Below, one piece after another: positions 1 through 7,264 of a stretch of 7,830 bases of DNA. The number at the start of each line of letters is the position of its first letter. The first letter of the stretch is position 1. Origin of the DNA: an uncultured Halomicronema sp. (GTDB taxonomy: Bacteria; Cyanobacteriota; Cyanobacteriia; Phormidesmidales; Phormidesmidaceae); assembly GCA_937897665.1 (NCBI GenBank), contig CALCPB010000479.1:1-7830 (forward strand), written 5' to 3'. Under the pieces are notes generated by a model. That model searched no databases. It was not told where the DNA came from and saw only the letters and a program-made list of their open reading frames with translations. The position numbers were made by a program, and so were the translations under genes.

Positions 1-366
1 GCAGTCACAGCGATCAGCCAGGGCGAAGTTGAAGGCGGCAAACGACAGACCGGCATCGTGGCGATCGCCCTGGTGCTGATCGTGCTCACCAGCATCCTGG
101 GGCTCACGAGCTTAGCCAGCTATCGCTGGTTAGCCGCCTTACCGTTTGCGACGCTCTTTGCGGGGCTGGTGTTGCCAGCCTTTTTTCGAGCTGCTCAAGA
201 TCCGAGTGCCGTCACGATTCGCAAAGCGGTGAAATCGGGGGTACTGGCGCTGATCGTCCTGGATGCTGCGATCGCCGCCGGATTTGCTGGCTGGCCCTTT
301 GGGCTCTTGGTCTTGGCCCTACTGCCCATCTCGATGACCTTAGCACGGCTGTTTGCTGTGACCTAG
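1..366 (+). CDS. eboC: EboC, UbiA-like prenyltransferase homologue (C-terminal part, 5' end outside window)
   Basis: Frame 1 is open from the first base to a TAG at 364-366, giving the last 121 residues of a membrane protein. It begins with the cytoplasmic-loop segment AVTAISQGEVEGGKRQTG. The GEVxGGxRxTG pattern is what I recall from EboC proteins, the UbiA-like member of ebo clusters. Three to four hydrophobic segments follow, at roughly residues 20-39, 42-61, 79-95 and 97-115, as expected for the last helices of a UbiA-fold protein. The Asp-rich prenyl-diphosphate motifs would lie upstream and cannot be checked. UbiA enzymes attach prenyl chains to ring acceptors in the inner membrane; the substrate of EboC is not known. 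The GTG at 58 is an internal Val codon, not a start. eboD begins 22 bases downstream, so the two are probably co-transcribed. Identity rests mainly on the loop motif and the gene order. Confidence 0.87.
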   Translation, partial: AVTAISQGEVEGGKRQTGIVAIALVLIVLTSILGLTSLASYRWLAALPFATLFAGLVLPAFFRAAQDPSAVTIRKAVKSGVLALIVLDAAIAAGFAGWPFGLLVLALLPISMTLARLFAVT

Positions 367-377
367 TTTTTTTATTC

Positions 378-382
378 AGAGG
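378..382 (+). promoter_or_regulatory. Ribosome binding site for eboD (supports GTG start)
   Basis: AGAGG ends six bases before the GTG at 389. This is good Shine-Dalgarno spacing and is the reason for choosing that non-ATG start. The overlapping TTG at 387 reads a different frame that closes after 67 codons. This is the clearest ribosome binding site of the ebo genes in the window; eboE and eboF have only weak ones. Confidence 0.6.
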
Positions 383-388
383 TTTCTT

Positions 389-1600
389 GTGGTTGCCACA
401 TTTCCAACTCCAGTTAAAAGATTTGCCCATCAGCCGATCCGGCAGCAATTTGCGGTGGCTTTTCGATACGACGTTCACTTTACTGAGCAGCTTTTTCATT
501 CGGAAAATTCGCTACTGGCTGATGTCATTGCCGCCGATGGCGAGGCTGGGCCGAAAAAAGTCATGGTCGTCATCGACGATGGTTTATTAGCTTTCCATCC
601 CCATTTGTTGACGCAAATTCAGGCCTATGGGCAGTGCCATAGCCGCGTCCTCACGCTCACCAGCACCGTGCCGGTTCGCGGCGGCGAAGCGTCTAAAAAT
701 GACGCTGGCCTGATTGAGCAACTCCAGCGGTCCATGGATGAAGTGGGCCTCTGTCGCCACTCTTACGTAATTGGCATCGGCGGCGGCGCCGTTTTGGACA
801 TGGTTGGCTATGCAGCGGCAACGGCACACCGGGGCATTCGCCTGATTCGGGTTCCGACCACCGTCTTGGCTCAAAATGATTCGGGGGTTGGGGTTAAAAA
901 TAGTATTAACGCCTATGGCAAAAAGAATTTTCTCGGGACGTTTGCGCCCCCCTATGCGGTTCTCAACGATTTTACGTTTTTGACTACGTTGGACGATCGC
1001 GACTGGCGTTCAGGGATGGCCGAAGCGTTGAAAGTAGCACTCATTAAAGATGCCGAATTCTTTGCCGCAATTGAAACCGATGCGGCTGCGATCTCCCGGC
1101 GTGAGATGTCGCCCATGCAAGCCGCCATCCATCGCTGTGCCAGGCTGCACATGGCGCACATTGCTGGCCATGGCGACCCCTTTGAGATGGGGTCTTCGCG
1201 ACCGCTGGACTTTGGACATTGGGCGGCACATCGTCTAGAACAATTAACCCAATACCGCTTACGCCATGGCGAAGCGGTCGCCATTGGAATTGCCTTAGAT
1301 AGCACCTACTCCTATCTCTCCGGCTTACTGTCGCGTGAGGACTGGCAGCGAATTTGTCAGACCTTTCAAACGTTAGGGTTTGCGCTCTATGTGCCAGAAC
1401 TCTCTAGCCACCTGGATGAGCCAGAGCACCCGGATTCTCTCTTCCGAGGACTGACGGAATTTCGCGAGCATCTCGGGGGTGAGTTGACCCTGACACTGCT
1501 CCAGGGCATCGGGGCTGGGTTAGAAGTGCATCACGTTGACCTGGAACGTTATCGGGATGCGATCGCAGTATTGCAAACGCTCGCACCCATCGAAGCCTAA
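389..1600 (+). CDS. eboD: EboD, 3-dehydroquinate synthase-like sugar phosphate cyclase
   Basis: The 403-residue protein starts at GTG. It has the two-domain layout of the dehydroquinate synthase/sugar phosphate cyclase superfamily. The nucleotide-binding glycine run is VIGIGGGAVLD at 127-137. The three metal-ligand positions are E212 (in GMAEALK), H277 (in DFGHW) and H293 (in RHGEAVAIG). The 16-residue spacing of the two histidines matches classical AroB. These enzymes use bound NAD and a divalent metal to cyclise a sugar phosphate. The substrate loop at 162-174, QNDSGVGVKNSIN, differs from the AroB-type DSSVGGKTGVN, so this is unlikely to be the shikimate-pathway enzyme. The length is also somewhat greater than a typical AroB (about 360). 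Position between eboC and eboE supports EboD. Its true substrate and product are unknown. It may be translated from the same message as eboC. Confidence 0.92.
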   Translation: MVATFPTPVKRFAHQPIRQQFAVAFRYDVHFTEQLFHSENSLLADVIAADGEAGPKKVMVVIDDGLLAFHPHLLTQIQAYGQCHSRVLTLTSTVPVRGGEASKNDAGLIEQLQRSMDEVGLCRHSYVIGIGGGAVLDMVGYAAATAHRGIRLIRVPTTVLAQNDSGVGVKNSINAYGKKNFLGTFAPPYAVLNDFTFLTTLDDRDWRSGMAEALKVALIKDAEFFAAIETDAAAISRREMSPMQAAIHRCARLHMAHIAGHGDPFEMGSSRPLDFGHWAAHRLEQLTQYRLRHGEAVAIGIALDSTYSYLSGLLSREDWQRICQTFQTLGFALYVPELSSHLDEPEHPDSLFRGLTEFREHLGGELTLTLLQGIGAGLEVHHVDLERYRDAIAVLQTLAPIEA

Positions 1601-1714
1601 TCTTGCTCATCGGTGATTTCGGCTCGATGCAGTACAGCGCCAGACGTCGATGCTGCCGTTACGAAGACCATCGGAATCCCTTGCTAACCACCCCGCCCTT
1701 GAGATTTACCGCCC
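1601..1714 (+). other. Untranslated spacer between eboD and eboE
   Basis: This 114-base gap is the longest inside the operon segment. I see no convincing -10 box, hairpin with a T-run, or reading frame with family character. The heptamer TCGATGC occurs twice in it, near 1624 and 1646, with no evident meaning. An internal promoter cannot be excluded by eye. Confidence 0.35.
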
Positions 1715-2965
1715 ATGCAAATCACTGGCGATCGCACCTACCACCTGACTTACTGCACCAATATTCACCCAGGCGAAGATTGGTGCAGCGTTTTTCATAA
1801 TCTGCAGACTTACATCACTCCCTTGAAGCAGCAGCTCTCGCCCGATGCGCCCTTTGGCATCGGGCTGCGTCTGGCGAGTGCCGCTAGCACAGCGCTGCTC
1901 ACAGGCGACCGGCTAAAGCAACTGCAAACCTGGTTAACCGCTCAAGACTGCTATGTCTTCACGCTGAACGGATTTCCTTACGGGGGGTTTCACCGACAGG
2001 TGGTGAAGGATCACGTTTATGCACCGGACTGGACGATGGGCGATCGCCTGAGCTACACGCAGCGGCTCGTCAACATTCTTGCCCAGCTTTTACCGGCAGG
2101 TATGGATGGCGGTATCTCGACGGTACCGCTGTCTTACAAACCCTGGTGGCAGAGGAAACCAGAGCAGCTGACCGAGGTCTTAGAGCGCTGTAGTCTACAG
2201 TTGGCGCAAATTGCCGCCGAAATGGCCCACATCGAGGCGACCACGGGTAAGCTGCTGCACTTAGATTTAGAACCCGAGCCCGATGCGTTGCTGGAAAATA
2301 GTGATGAGACGATTGCCTTCTTTCAAGACTGGCTGTTGGTTGTAGGGCAATCCTATCTGCAACAGCGTTACGGCGTCAGCACGCACCAGGCTGAAACTTG
2401 GCTGCGGCGGCATATTCGAGTCTGTTATGACACGTGCCACTTTGCCGTGGAATATGAAGACCCCACAACGGCTTTGGCCAAATTTCAGCGAGCCGGCATT
2501 GCGATCGGCAAATTCCAGTTGAGTTCGGCCATTCGCATTCCGATTCCAGCAGATGCAGGCCAGCGCCGTATTCTCACCCAACATCTAGAGCCCTTTGCCG
2601 AGTCGACCTATCTACATCAGGTGATCGAGCAGCGATCACCTGACACCTTACATCACTACACCGACCTGCAAGACGCCTTACCCGCTCTAGCTACCACCAA
2701 TGCGACGGAATGGCGTACCCATTTCCATGTCCCCATCTTCATTGATGCCTGTCCACCGTTCGCTTCTACCCAAGATCACATCACCGCCATCCTCCAACAC
2801 CTGCCTGAGATCTCCCACTGCACTCACTTAGAAATTGAAACGTACACCTGGGAGGTTCTGCCACCCAACATGAAGCTCGATATTCTTGCCTCGATCCAGC
2901 GCGAATATGAGTGGGTTCTGGCTGCGCTACCGCAGCATTCAGCTCAAGCAGTCGCCTCCGTTTAG
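1715..2965 (+). CDS. eboE: EboE, xylose isomerase-like TIM-barrel protein ('metabolite traffic protein')
   Basis: The 416-residue protein starts at ATG and opens with YHLTYCTNIHPGEDW (residues 9-23), the N-terminal signature I associate with EboE. That fixes the start, although only a weak GAG lies 11 bases upstream. The body fits a TIM barrel of the sugar-phosphate isomerase/epimerase (xylose isomerase-like) class. Polar residues cluster at predicted strand ends, where a metal-dependent isomerase would hold its ligands: E186 in HLDLEPEPD, D239 and H242 in CYDTCHF, K266 and Q268 in GKFQLSS, H336 and H338 in THFHVP, and E373 and E375 in LEIETYTWEVLP. No signal peptide or membrane segment is seen, so the protein is probably cytoplasmic. 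Such enzymes usually isomerise or epimerise sugars or sugar phosphates; EboE's reaction is not established. It lies 114 bases after eboD and 40 bases before eboF, in the usual ebo order. Confidence 0.93.
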   Translation: MQITGDRTYHLTYCTNIHPGEDWCSVFHNLQTYITPLKQQLSPDAPFGIGLRLASAASTALLTGDRLKQLQTWLTAQDCYVFTLNGFPYGGFHRQVVKDHVYAPDWTMGDRLSYTQRLVNILAQLLPAGMDGGISTVPLSYKPWWQRKPEQLTEVLERCSLQLAQIAAEMAHIEATTGKLLHLDLEPEPDALLENSDETIAFFQDWLLVVGQSYLQQRYGVSTHQAETWLRRHIRVCYDTCHFAVEYEDPTTALAKFQRAGIAIGKFQLSSAIRIPIPADAGQRRILTQHLEPFAESTYLHQVIEQRSPDTLHHYTDLQDALPALATTNATEWRTHFHVPIFIDACPPFASTQDHITAILQHLPEISHCTHLEIETYTWEVLPPNMKLDILASIQREYEWVLAALPQHSAQAVASV

Positions 2966-3005
2966 CGACTTAGTTATTCCTTTTTGCACACAGTAGCGTC
3001 ACCCC

Positions 3006-4400
3006 ATGAAAAAAACGGTCGTCATCAACGTCGTCGGTCTCAGCTCTCGCCTGATTGGCCCACACACTCCCAAGCTCCAGCGCTGGATGCAAGCCGGACA
3101 GCTAGCCACGATTCAGCCCGTCCTGCCCGCCGTCACCTGCACCGCTCAAAGTACCTACCTGACGGGTCAATGGCCTAGCGAAACAGGCATTGTGGCCAAT
3201 GGCTGGTACTTCCGGGACGACTGCGAAATCAAGTTCTGGCGACAGTCCAACAAACTTGTCCAGACGCCCAAAATTTGGGATGTTGCTCGCCAAATCGACC
3301 CCAGTTTCACCTGTGCCAATCTGTTCTGGTGGTACAACATGTATTCCACAGCTGACTACACAGTGACCCCCCGCCCGATGTATCCCGCTGATGGTCGCAA
3401 GCTGCCGGATATCTATACTCAGCCGGCAAATTTGCGTCCTCAATTACAAACTGAACTGGGCCAGTTTCCCCTCTTCAAGTTTTGGGGACCGGCCACCTCC
3501 ATCGCCTCTAGTCAGTGGATTGCTAACTCTGCTAAGTGGGTCGAACAGCGCGTCCATCCCACCCTGACGCTGATTTATCTGCCTCATCTGGACTACTGTT
3601 TGCAAAAGGTGGGCTGCGACCCTGACCAAATCGCTCAAGACTTGAATGAAATTGATGACCTGTGCGGCGACCTCATTGATTTCTATGAGAACCAGGGGGC
3701 TCAAGTGATTGTGCTCTCCGAGTACGGCATCACTCCAGTTAATAAACCTGTTCACATCAATCGTCTGCTGCGAGACGCTGGGCTACTGCAAGTGCGGGAA
3801 GAACTGGGCTTGGAAATCCTCGATGCTGGAGCGAGTCAGGCCTTTGCCGTCGCCGATCACCAACTGGCCCACGTTTACATCAACGACCCCGCTGTGTTGT
3901 CCACAGTGCAGCAATTGCTAGAGCAGGCCGACGGCATCGATTATGTGCTGGACGAAGCGGGTAAGCGCGAATATCACCTTGATCACGATCGCGCTGGCGA
4001 ACTTGTGGCTGTCGCGGAACCAGCAGCCTGGTTCACCTACTACTATTGGCTGGACGACAGCCGGGCCCCTGACTTTGCTCGCACCGTCGATATTCATCGC
4101 AAGCCCGGTTACGACCCCGTCGAACTCTTCATCGACCCGGCCTTCAACGCCCCCAAACTCAAAGTGGCTGCCAAACTCCTCAAGAAGCAACTCGGCTTCC
4201 GCTACCTGATGGATGTGATTCCCCTCGATGCCACTCTGGTGAAAGGCTCGCACGGTCACCTCACGCCGCAGCCCGGTGACTGTCCTGTCTTCATCACCCG
4301 TCAACGTGACTTGATGCGGCAAGAGTCTATTACTGCTGTTGATGTTTTCCCTTTGATGCTGGCTCATCTGCAGGCCAACGTCCCGGTCACTGCCCCATAA
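3006..4400 (+). CDS. eboF: EboF, alkaline phosphatase-superfamily / nucleotide pyrophosphatase-like protein
   Basis: The 464-residue protein starts at ATG after a poor ribosome binding site. It resembles the type I phosphodiesterase/nucleotide pyrophosphatase branch of the alkaline phosphatase superfamily. PAVTCTAQSTYLTGQWPSET (41-60) corresponds to the nucleophile segment, with T44 as the likely catalytic Thr. LPHLDYCLQ (192-200), LSEYGIT (238-244) and KGSHGHL (413-419) match the later metal-binding segments. Relative to canonical enzymes the first-shell ligands differ. V10 stands where the first Asp is expected, Q200 replaces a His, and E239-Y240 replace Asp-His. D196 and H416 are kept. The segments NGWYFRDDCEIKFWRQSNK (65-83) and FARTVDIHRKPGYDPVELF (357-375) look EboF-specific. 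No signal peptide is evident, which suggests a cytoplasmic location. It is the last gene of the operon segment and converges on the next gene across 30 bases. Confidence 0.92.
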   Translation: MKKTVVINVVGLSSRLIGPHTPKLQRWMQAGQLATIQPVLPAVTCTAQSTYLTGQWPSETGIVANGWYFRDDCEIKFWRQSNKLVQTPKIWDVARQIDPSFTCANLFWWYNMYSTADYTVTPRPMYPADGRKLPDIYTQPANLRPQLQTELGQFPLFKFWGPATSIASSQWIANSAKWVEQRVHPTLTLIYLPHLDYCLQKVGCDPDQIAQDLNEIDDLCGDLIDFYENQGAQVIVLSEYGITPVNKPVHINRLLRDAGLLQVREELGLEILDAGASQAFAVADHQLAHVYINDPAVLSTVQQLLEQADGIDYVLDEAGKREYHLDHDRAGELVAVAEPAAWFTYYYWLDDSRAPDFARTVDIHRKPGYDPVELFIDPAFNAPKLKVAAKLLKKQLGFRYLMDVIPLDATLVKGSHGHLTPQPGDCPVFITRQRDLMRQESITAVDVFPLMLAHLQANVPVTAP

Positions 4401-4430
4401 GAGTTAAAGCGCTCAGCTCAAATAGCCTGC

Positions 4431-6611
4431 CTAGGGAATGCAGAAGCCTGTTTCGTTACTGAATGCTGCTGGATCGGGCAACCCGGTGCTGCCGTTAATG
4501 AGTTCTACTAAGGCACCGTTATTTTCAAATGACACTGTATTCAAGTTTTGTACGAGATACAGCGCTTGATTGGTGGGATTGTTGCTGAAGGTTGTCAGTC
4601 TAATCCCAGTTGGTACAGTGTTAGTCAGAATAACTGTACAGACGCTGTTGTTAGTCGAGGTTGCTGCCACGTCGATATCGACAACATTGGCCCCGCCACT
4701 ATTATTCTCAAGGGTGTTTTCACGGGCGTTGAGAACGGCAATCACGGCATCGCCATTGGCTTCTACGTCGATCGCTTGTTCCGCATTACCGCTGATGGTG
4801 TTGCTGGTGATACCGGCACTACCGTCTTCTAAAATCGGGAACTCTTGCAAACCTGCATTGGCTACGGATCGAATACCATCGCCCCCGTTTCTCAAAATCC
4901 GGTTGTCATTTACGGTGATTTCCTGTGCTCCTATAGCGTTGAGGGTAACATCAACGCCCGATCCGCCGTTATCGAGGATTTCATTATTGCGGAGGAACAG
5001 TTCTTGGGCAGAGGCAGTTTCGGCAATAACTGCACCGCCGTTCACAACTTCGACCCCAGCCCCAGCATTGTTGCTAATCGTGCTGTTGGTCACCAAGATC
5101 TCTTGAGAACCGCCATTTAGATTAGAGGACGCCAGGACACCGCTACTGCCGTTCCCGCTAATCAAACCGCCATCAAAAGAAAACTCTTGAGTGGAAGCGT
5201 TGTTGCGAGCGGTGCCTGTCGCTCGCAACACGATGCCTTGGTTCGTACTATTGGTAATGGCATTGGCCGGTATCTCACCGCCACTGTTGCCCTGGCTGGT
5301 GTTTAAGCTAGCATCGCTCGGCTGCACGGAGATGATCTGGCTGGGGGCACCGAGCGCCCCGCCAGTTGGCAAGTTCACGAACTCCATACCGATATTGCCA
5401 CTACCGGTCACTTCGTAGCCAATAATCGATAGATCGAGCCTCTGCGTCGAGGTGGTGTTTTCGACAAAGATGCCAGATCCGGTTGCATTGCGAATGATAT
5501 TGTCAAAAGTCACCACACTGCCGCCCACATTATTGAAGGCAATGCCGCGGCCACCAGGGTTGGTAATGGTATTGTTGCGCAGTTCGGTGTTGCGAATGTT
5601 GCTACCAGCAATCGCATCGCCAACCGCATTCTCAATGCGAAAACCGGCTAGCACTGTCCGATTGCCTAAAGTAACGCCATCAGTGATATTAGGGAAATTG
5701 CCATCGCCCGAAAGTGGTAGGTCAACGACAATGCCCTCGGCGAAATTAGTGGTTGGTGAGAACGGCAACCGGACTGGCCCCGTCTCAAAACCGGGAAACG
5801 GTAAACCGGCGAGGGTCTGGGCAGGCCCTTGAGAGATGACACGGACACGCTCAGGAATGGTAAAGGCCGGAATGTCGATCGCATTGCTACCATCGACATA
5901 CACCACATCATTGCCATCACGGCTCGTGGCATCGAGTGCTTCTTGCACGGTGCCAAAGGGATTTTCAAAGGTGCCGTCACCGCCGGTTGCCCCTAAGGTC
6001 ACATGCTGAAAACGATAGGCTTGTTCCTCTTCTGGATTAATTAAGGGACCAGAGTTCGATTCAAATATCGTTTCTCGGTCTTCATCTAAGAACACGGCAA
6101 TTTCCGGCGATCGCACAGTGGGGTCGCCGAGGCGAGCTTGAACGCGTTCGACCGGATCTTCAGAGTCATTAGCGCGAGTGCCTGGAAAAGTCGCCCCGAC
6201 AGAGAGTACTAACCGGGTGCCAAACAGGCCATCATCCTGCAGCGACAGCCCACCGTTAAAGTTCGGTGTGAAGTTAGACGCTAAGCGAATCCGCCAGCCT
6301 AAATAGTTGGGAGTATCGGGAGAATCATATAGGTACAGCCCGCCAAATGCTTGCAGATCGCCCGCATCCCATCGCATGAGGCGATATCCGGCTTCGGCAT
6401 CAATGCCGCCGAGGGCATATTCCTGTTGAAAGAGCCGCTGTCGTTGCCGTTGACTGTTGAGTACAAATTGATTGGCAACAAAGCCAGTCGATACCTGGAA
6501 GTCACCATCAATGGTGATGTCGTTGATAGTGTTGGAGCGATCGCCTAAGGGCAAATAGCCATTGAAACGAAAATCCCAGTCGTCCCCTAAGCTTTCATAG
6601 CCAGCTCCCAA
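4431..6611 (-). CDS. Outer-membrane parallel beta-helix protein, C-terminal part of a frameshifted gene
   Basis: This 726-codon frame (first usable start TTG at 6611) carries the rest of the protein begun at 7146. The frame is open upstream to about 6695, but no ATG lies there. Taken alone it lacks a signal peptide, and its 'start' falls inside the barrel, so it is not an independent gene. Residues 1-145 continue amphipathic beta-strands of an inverse-autotransporter-like barrel (GAGYESLGDDWDFRFNGYLP, then repeated [GA]x[LYF] strands). Residues 146-200 form a linker. From about 201 (FQHVTLGATGGDGTFENPFG) to about 640 is a right-handed beta-helix with repeated turns such as NxTITNPGGRGIAF, NSTISNNAGAGVEV, NNEILDNGGSGVDV and NDNRILRNGGDGI. 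Many of these turns are preceded by a QE-hydrophobic strand. The only two cysteines, C658 and C724, are near the C-terminus, which ends GFCIP. The likely role is a surface-exposed adhesin or polysaccharide-binding fibre; no catalytic motif is recognised. Confidence 0.8.
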   Translation of the reverse strand: MGAGYESLGDDWDFRFNGYLPLGDRSNTINDITIDGDFQVSTGFVANQFVLNSQRQRQRLFQQEYALGGIDAEAGYRLMRWDAGDLQAFGGLYLYDSPDTPNYLGWRIRLASNFTPNFNGGLSLQDDGLFGTRLVLSVGATFPGTRANDSEDPVERVQARLGDPTVRSPEIAVFLDEDRETIFESNSGPLINPEEEQAYRFQHVTLGATGGDGTFENPFGTVQEALDATSRDGNDVVYVDGSNAIDIPAFTIPERVRVISQGPAQTLAGLPFPGFETGPVRLPFSPTTNFAEGIVVDLPLSGDGNFPNITDGVTLGNRTVLAGFRIENAVGDAIAGSNIRNTELRNNTITNPGGRGIAFNNVGGSVVTFDNIIRNATGSGIFVENTTSTQRLDLSIIGYEVTGSGNIGMEFVNLPTGGALGAPSQIISVQPSDASLNTSQGNSGGEIPANAITNSTNQGIVLRATGTARNNASTQEFSFDGGLISGNGSSGVLASSNLNGGSQEILVTNSTISNNAGAGVEVVNGGAVIAETASAQELFLRNNEILDNGGSGVDVTLNAIGAQEITVNDNRILRNGGDGIRSVANAGLQEFPILEDGSAGITSNTISGNAEQAIDVEANGDAVIAVLNARENTLENNSGGANVVDIDVAATSTNNSVCTVILTNTVPTGIRLTTFSNNPTNQALYLVQNLNTVSFENNGALVELINGSTGLPDPAAFSNETGFCIP

Positions 6612-7146
6612 TTGAAAAAAGTCGCTGTTGCCGGTGTTGCGAGCGTCTAGGCCGACGTAGCCCCCGATTCTGAGCGTTCCGATAGCCTCGGTAACCTAAC
6701 AGCAGCGACCCGCCAACATCATCGTTTTCGCCCAGCACTAGGCGACCTTCTAAAAAGCTGATGGTTTCACCGGGTTCTTGATCCAAGGGCACAAACGCCT
6801 CAAATCGTCCCAAGCTGCTGTGGCTACCACCGTCGGTAATGTACCCGACCCCAAAGCGAGGCTGAATGGTCAGAGCTTCGACGACCGCTGCAGTGGATTC
6901 GGGGGTCTGAGCCATCACTATATCCTCAGTGGTGGCGAGAAAAGCGTCAACGGAGTTCGCAATTAGCTGATCGATAGTCAAATAAGTTGGAGAAATCTCA
7001 TTCGCGATCGCTGACACATCGGCAACGTCATCTGTTTCATTGGTCTCAACAGATTCCACTTGTGCTAACGCGGCAACGGGAAACCCTAACAAGATGAGGC
7101 TTAAGGTCGCATGGATCGAGAGTAGACGTGGCGTGTGCGTGTTCAT
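6595..7146 (-). CDS. Outer-membrane beta-helix protein, N-terminal part of a frameshifted gene
   Basis: This 183-codon frame starts at ATG 7146. Residues 1-28 form a signal peptide: a hydrophobic stretch LSLILLGFPVAALA, with likely cleavage after A28 (ALA|QV). Residues 29-90 are an acidic, low-complexity linker. From about 92 (IQPRFGVGYITDGG) amphipathic beta-strands of an outer-membrane barrel begin: GRFEAFVPL, FLEGRLVLGEN, VGGSLLLGYRGY. The sense ends near residue 162. Beyond that the frame reads RRPRRSQHRQQRLFSIGSWL, a basic tail with no barrel character. The same DNA in the adjacent frame reads YVGLDARNTGNSDFFQLGAG, which continues the barrel. Removing one base from the C5 run gives a single 904-residue protein ending at 4431. 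No good ribosome binding site or promoter is visible upstream. The layout (signal peptide, N-terminal barrel, C-terminal passenger) is that of inverse autotransporters such as intimin. Confidence 0.8.
   Translation of the reverse strand: MNTHTPRLLSIHATLSLILLGFPVAALAQVESVETNETDDVADVSAIANEISPTYLTIDQLIANSVDAFLATTEDIVMAQTPESTAAVVEALTIQPRFGVGYITDGGSHSSLGRFEAFVPLDQEPGETISFLEGRLVLGENDDVGGSLLLGYRGYRNAQNRGLRRPRRSQHRQQRLFSIGSWL
6661..6665 (-). other. Frameshift site at a C5 (G5 in sense) homopolymer
   Basis: The sense strand reads CAG AAT CGG GGG CTA. Dropping one G gives CGG GGC TAC GTC, and the barrel resumes as RGYVGLDARNTG. Adding two bases would also join the frames and keep Gly-Gly-Tyr-Val, so the direction of the indel cannot be decided from one sequence. 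A homopolymer is a typical place for either a real indel or a sequencing error. Confidence 0.75.
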
Positions 7147-7218
7147 AGGATTTGAACTCGAGAGTGGGTAAATGCAGCAAGGAGAGCAACCAACCGGTTG
7201 CCCGACAAATAAGCAGCC

Positions 7219-7257
7219 AAAATTAGGTGGCGATCGCGACTACCGCCACCGCCACCT
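7219..7257 (-). terminator. Possible rho-independent terminator of the repeat-protein gene
   Basis: On the minus strand AGGTGGCG (7257-7250) and CGCCACCT (7232-7225) form a perfect 8-bp stem with a 17-base loop. AATTTT follows at 7224-7219. It starts eight bases after the TAG of the upstream minus-strand gene. The T-tract is short and a HIP1 palindrome overlaps the 3' arm and loop, so the call is tentative. A smaller inverted repeat (GCAACC/GGTTGC, 7186-7201) lies beyond it with no T-run. Confidence 0.4.
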
Positions 7258-7264
7258 CTTTCGG

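Larger units (their letters stand above)
61..7237. repeat. Dispersed HIP1 palindromes (GCGATCGC), nine copies
   Basis: Copies lie at 61-68, 268-275, 1559-1566, 1728-1735, 2040-2047, 6108-6115, 6537-6544, 7004-7011 and 7230-7237. Several are extended to GGCGATCGC or GGCGATCGCC. Fewer than one is expected by chance. HIP1 is abundant in many cyanobacterial genomes, which is the main taxonomic clue here. None lies between 2048 and 6107, which covers all of eboF and most of the beta-helix region. Confidence 0.85.

Noticed and set aside
389..1600. Naming the cyclase aroB (3-dehydroquinate synthase of the shikimate pathway)
   Set aside because: The fold and metal site match, but the substrate loop differs and the gene sits between eboC and eboE, which fits EboD better.
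1603..1800. 65-codon plus-strand frame across the eboD-eboE gap
   Set aside because: It overlaps the start of eboE in another frame, is rich in Arg/His/Pro, and shows no motif. It is treated as spacer.
3918..4367. 149-codon open frame on the minus strand within eboF
   Set aside because: It is antisense to a well-recognised, motif-bearing gene and its own translation resembles no family.
4401..4430. Bidirectional terminator between eboF and the convergent beta-helix gene
   Set aside because: Only a short AGCGCT palindrome and weak repeats are present, with no stable stem followed by a T-run in either direction.
4570..5106. 178-codon open frame on the plus strand, and a similar one at 5452-5832
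   Set aside because: Both lie antisense to the beta-helix gene, have a repetitive Ser/Pro/Leu/Val-rich composition mirroring the Asn/Gly/Thr-rich sense strand, and show no family motif or ribosome binding site.
6657..6666. Programmed ribosomal frameshifting at the G5 run
   Set aside because: Joining the frames needs a +1 (or -2) shift. There is no X XXY YYZ slippery heptamer for a -1 shift, no rare-codon +1 signal, and I saw no downstream structure. A plain indel is simpler.
7147..7218. Sigma-70 promoter for the beta-helix gene
   Set aside because: TTGGTT is a possible -35 box, but no acceptable -10 element lies at the right spacing.
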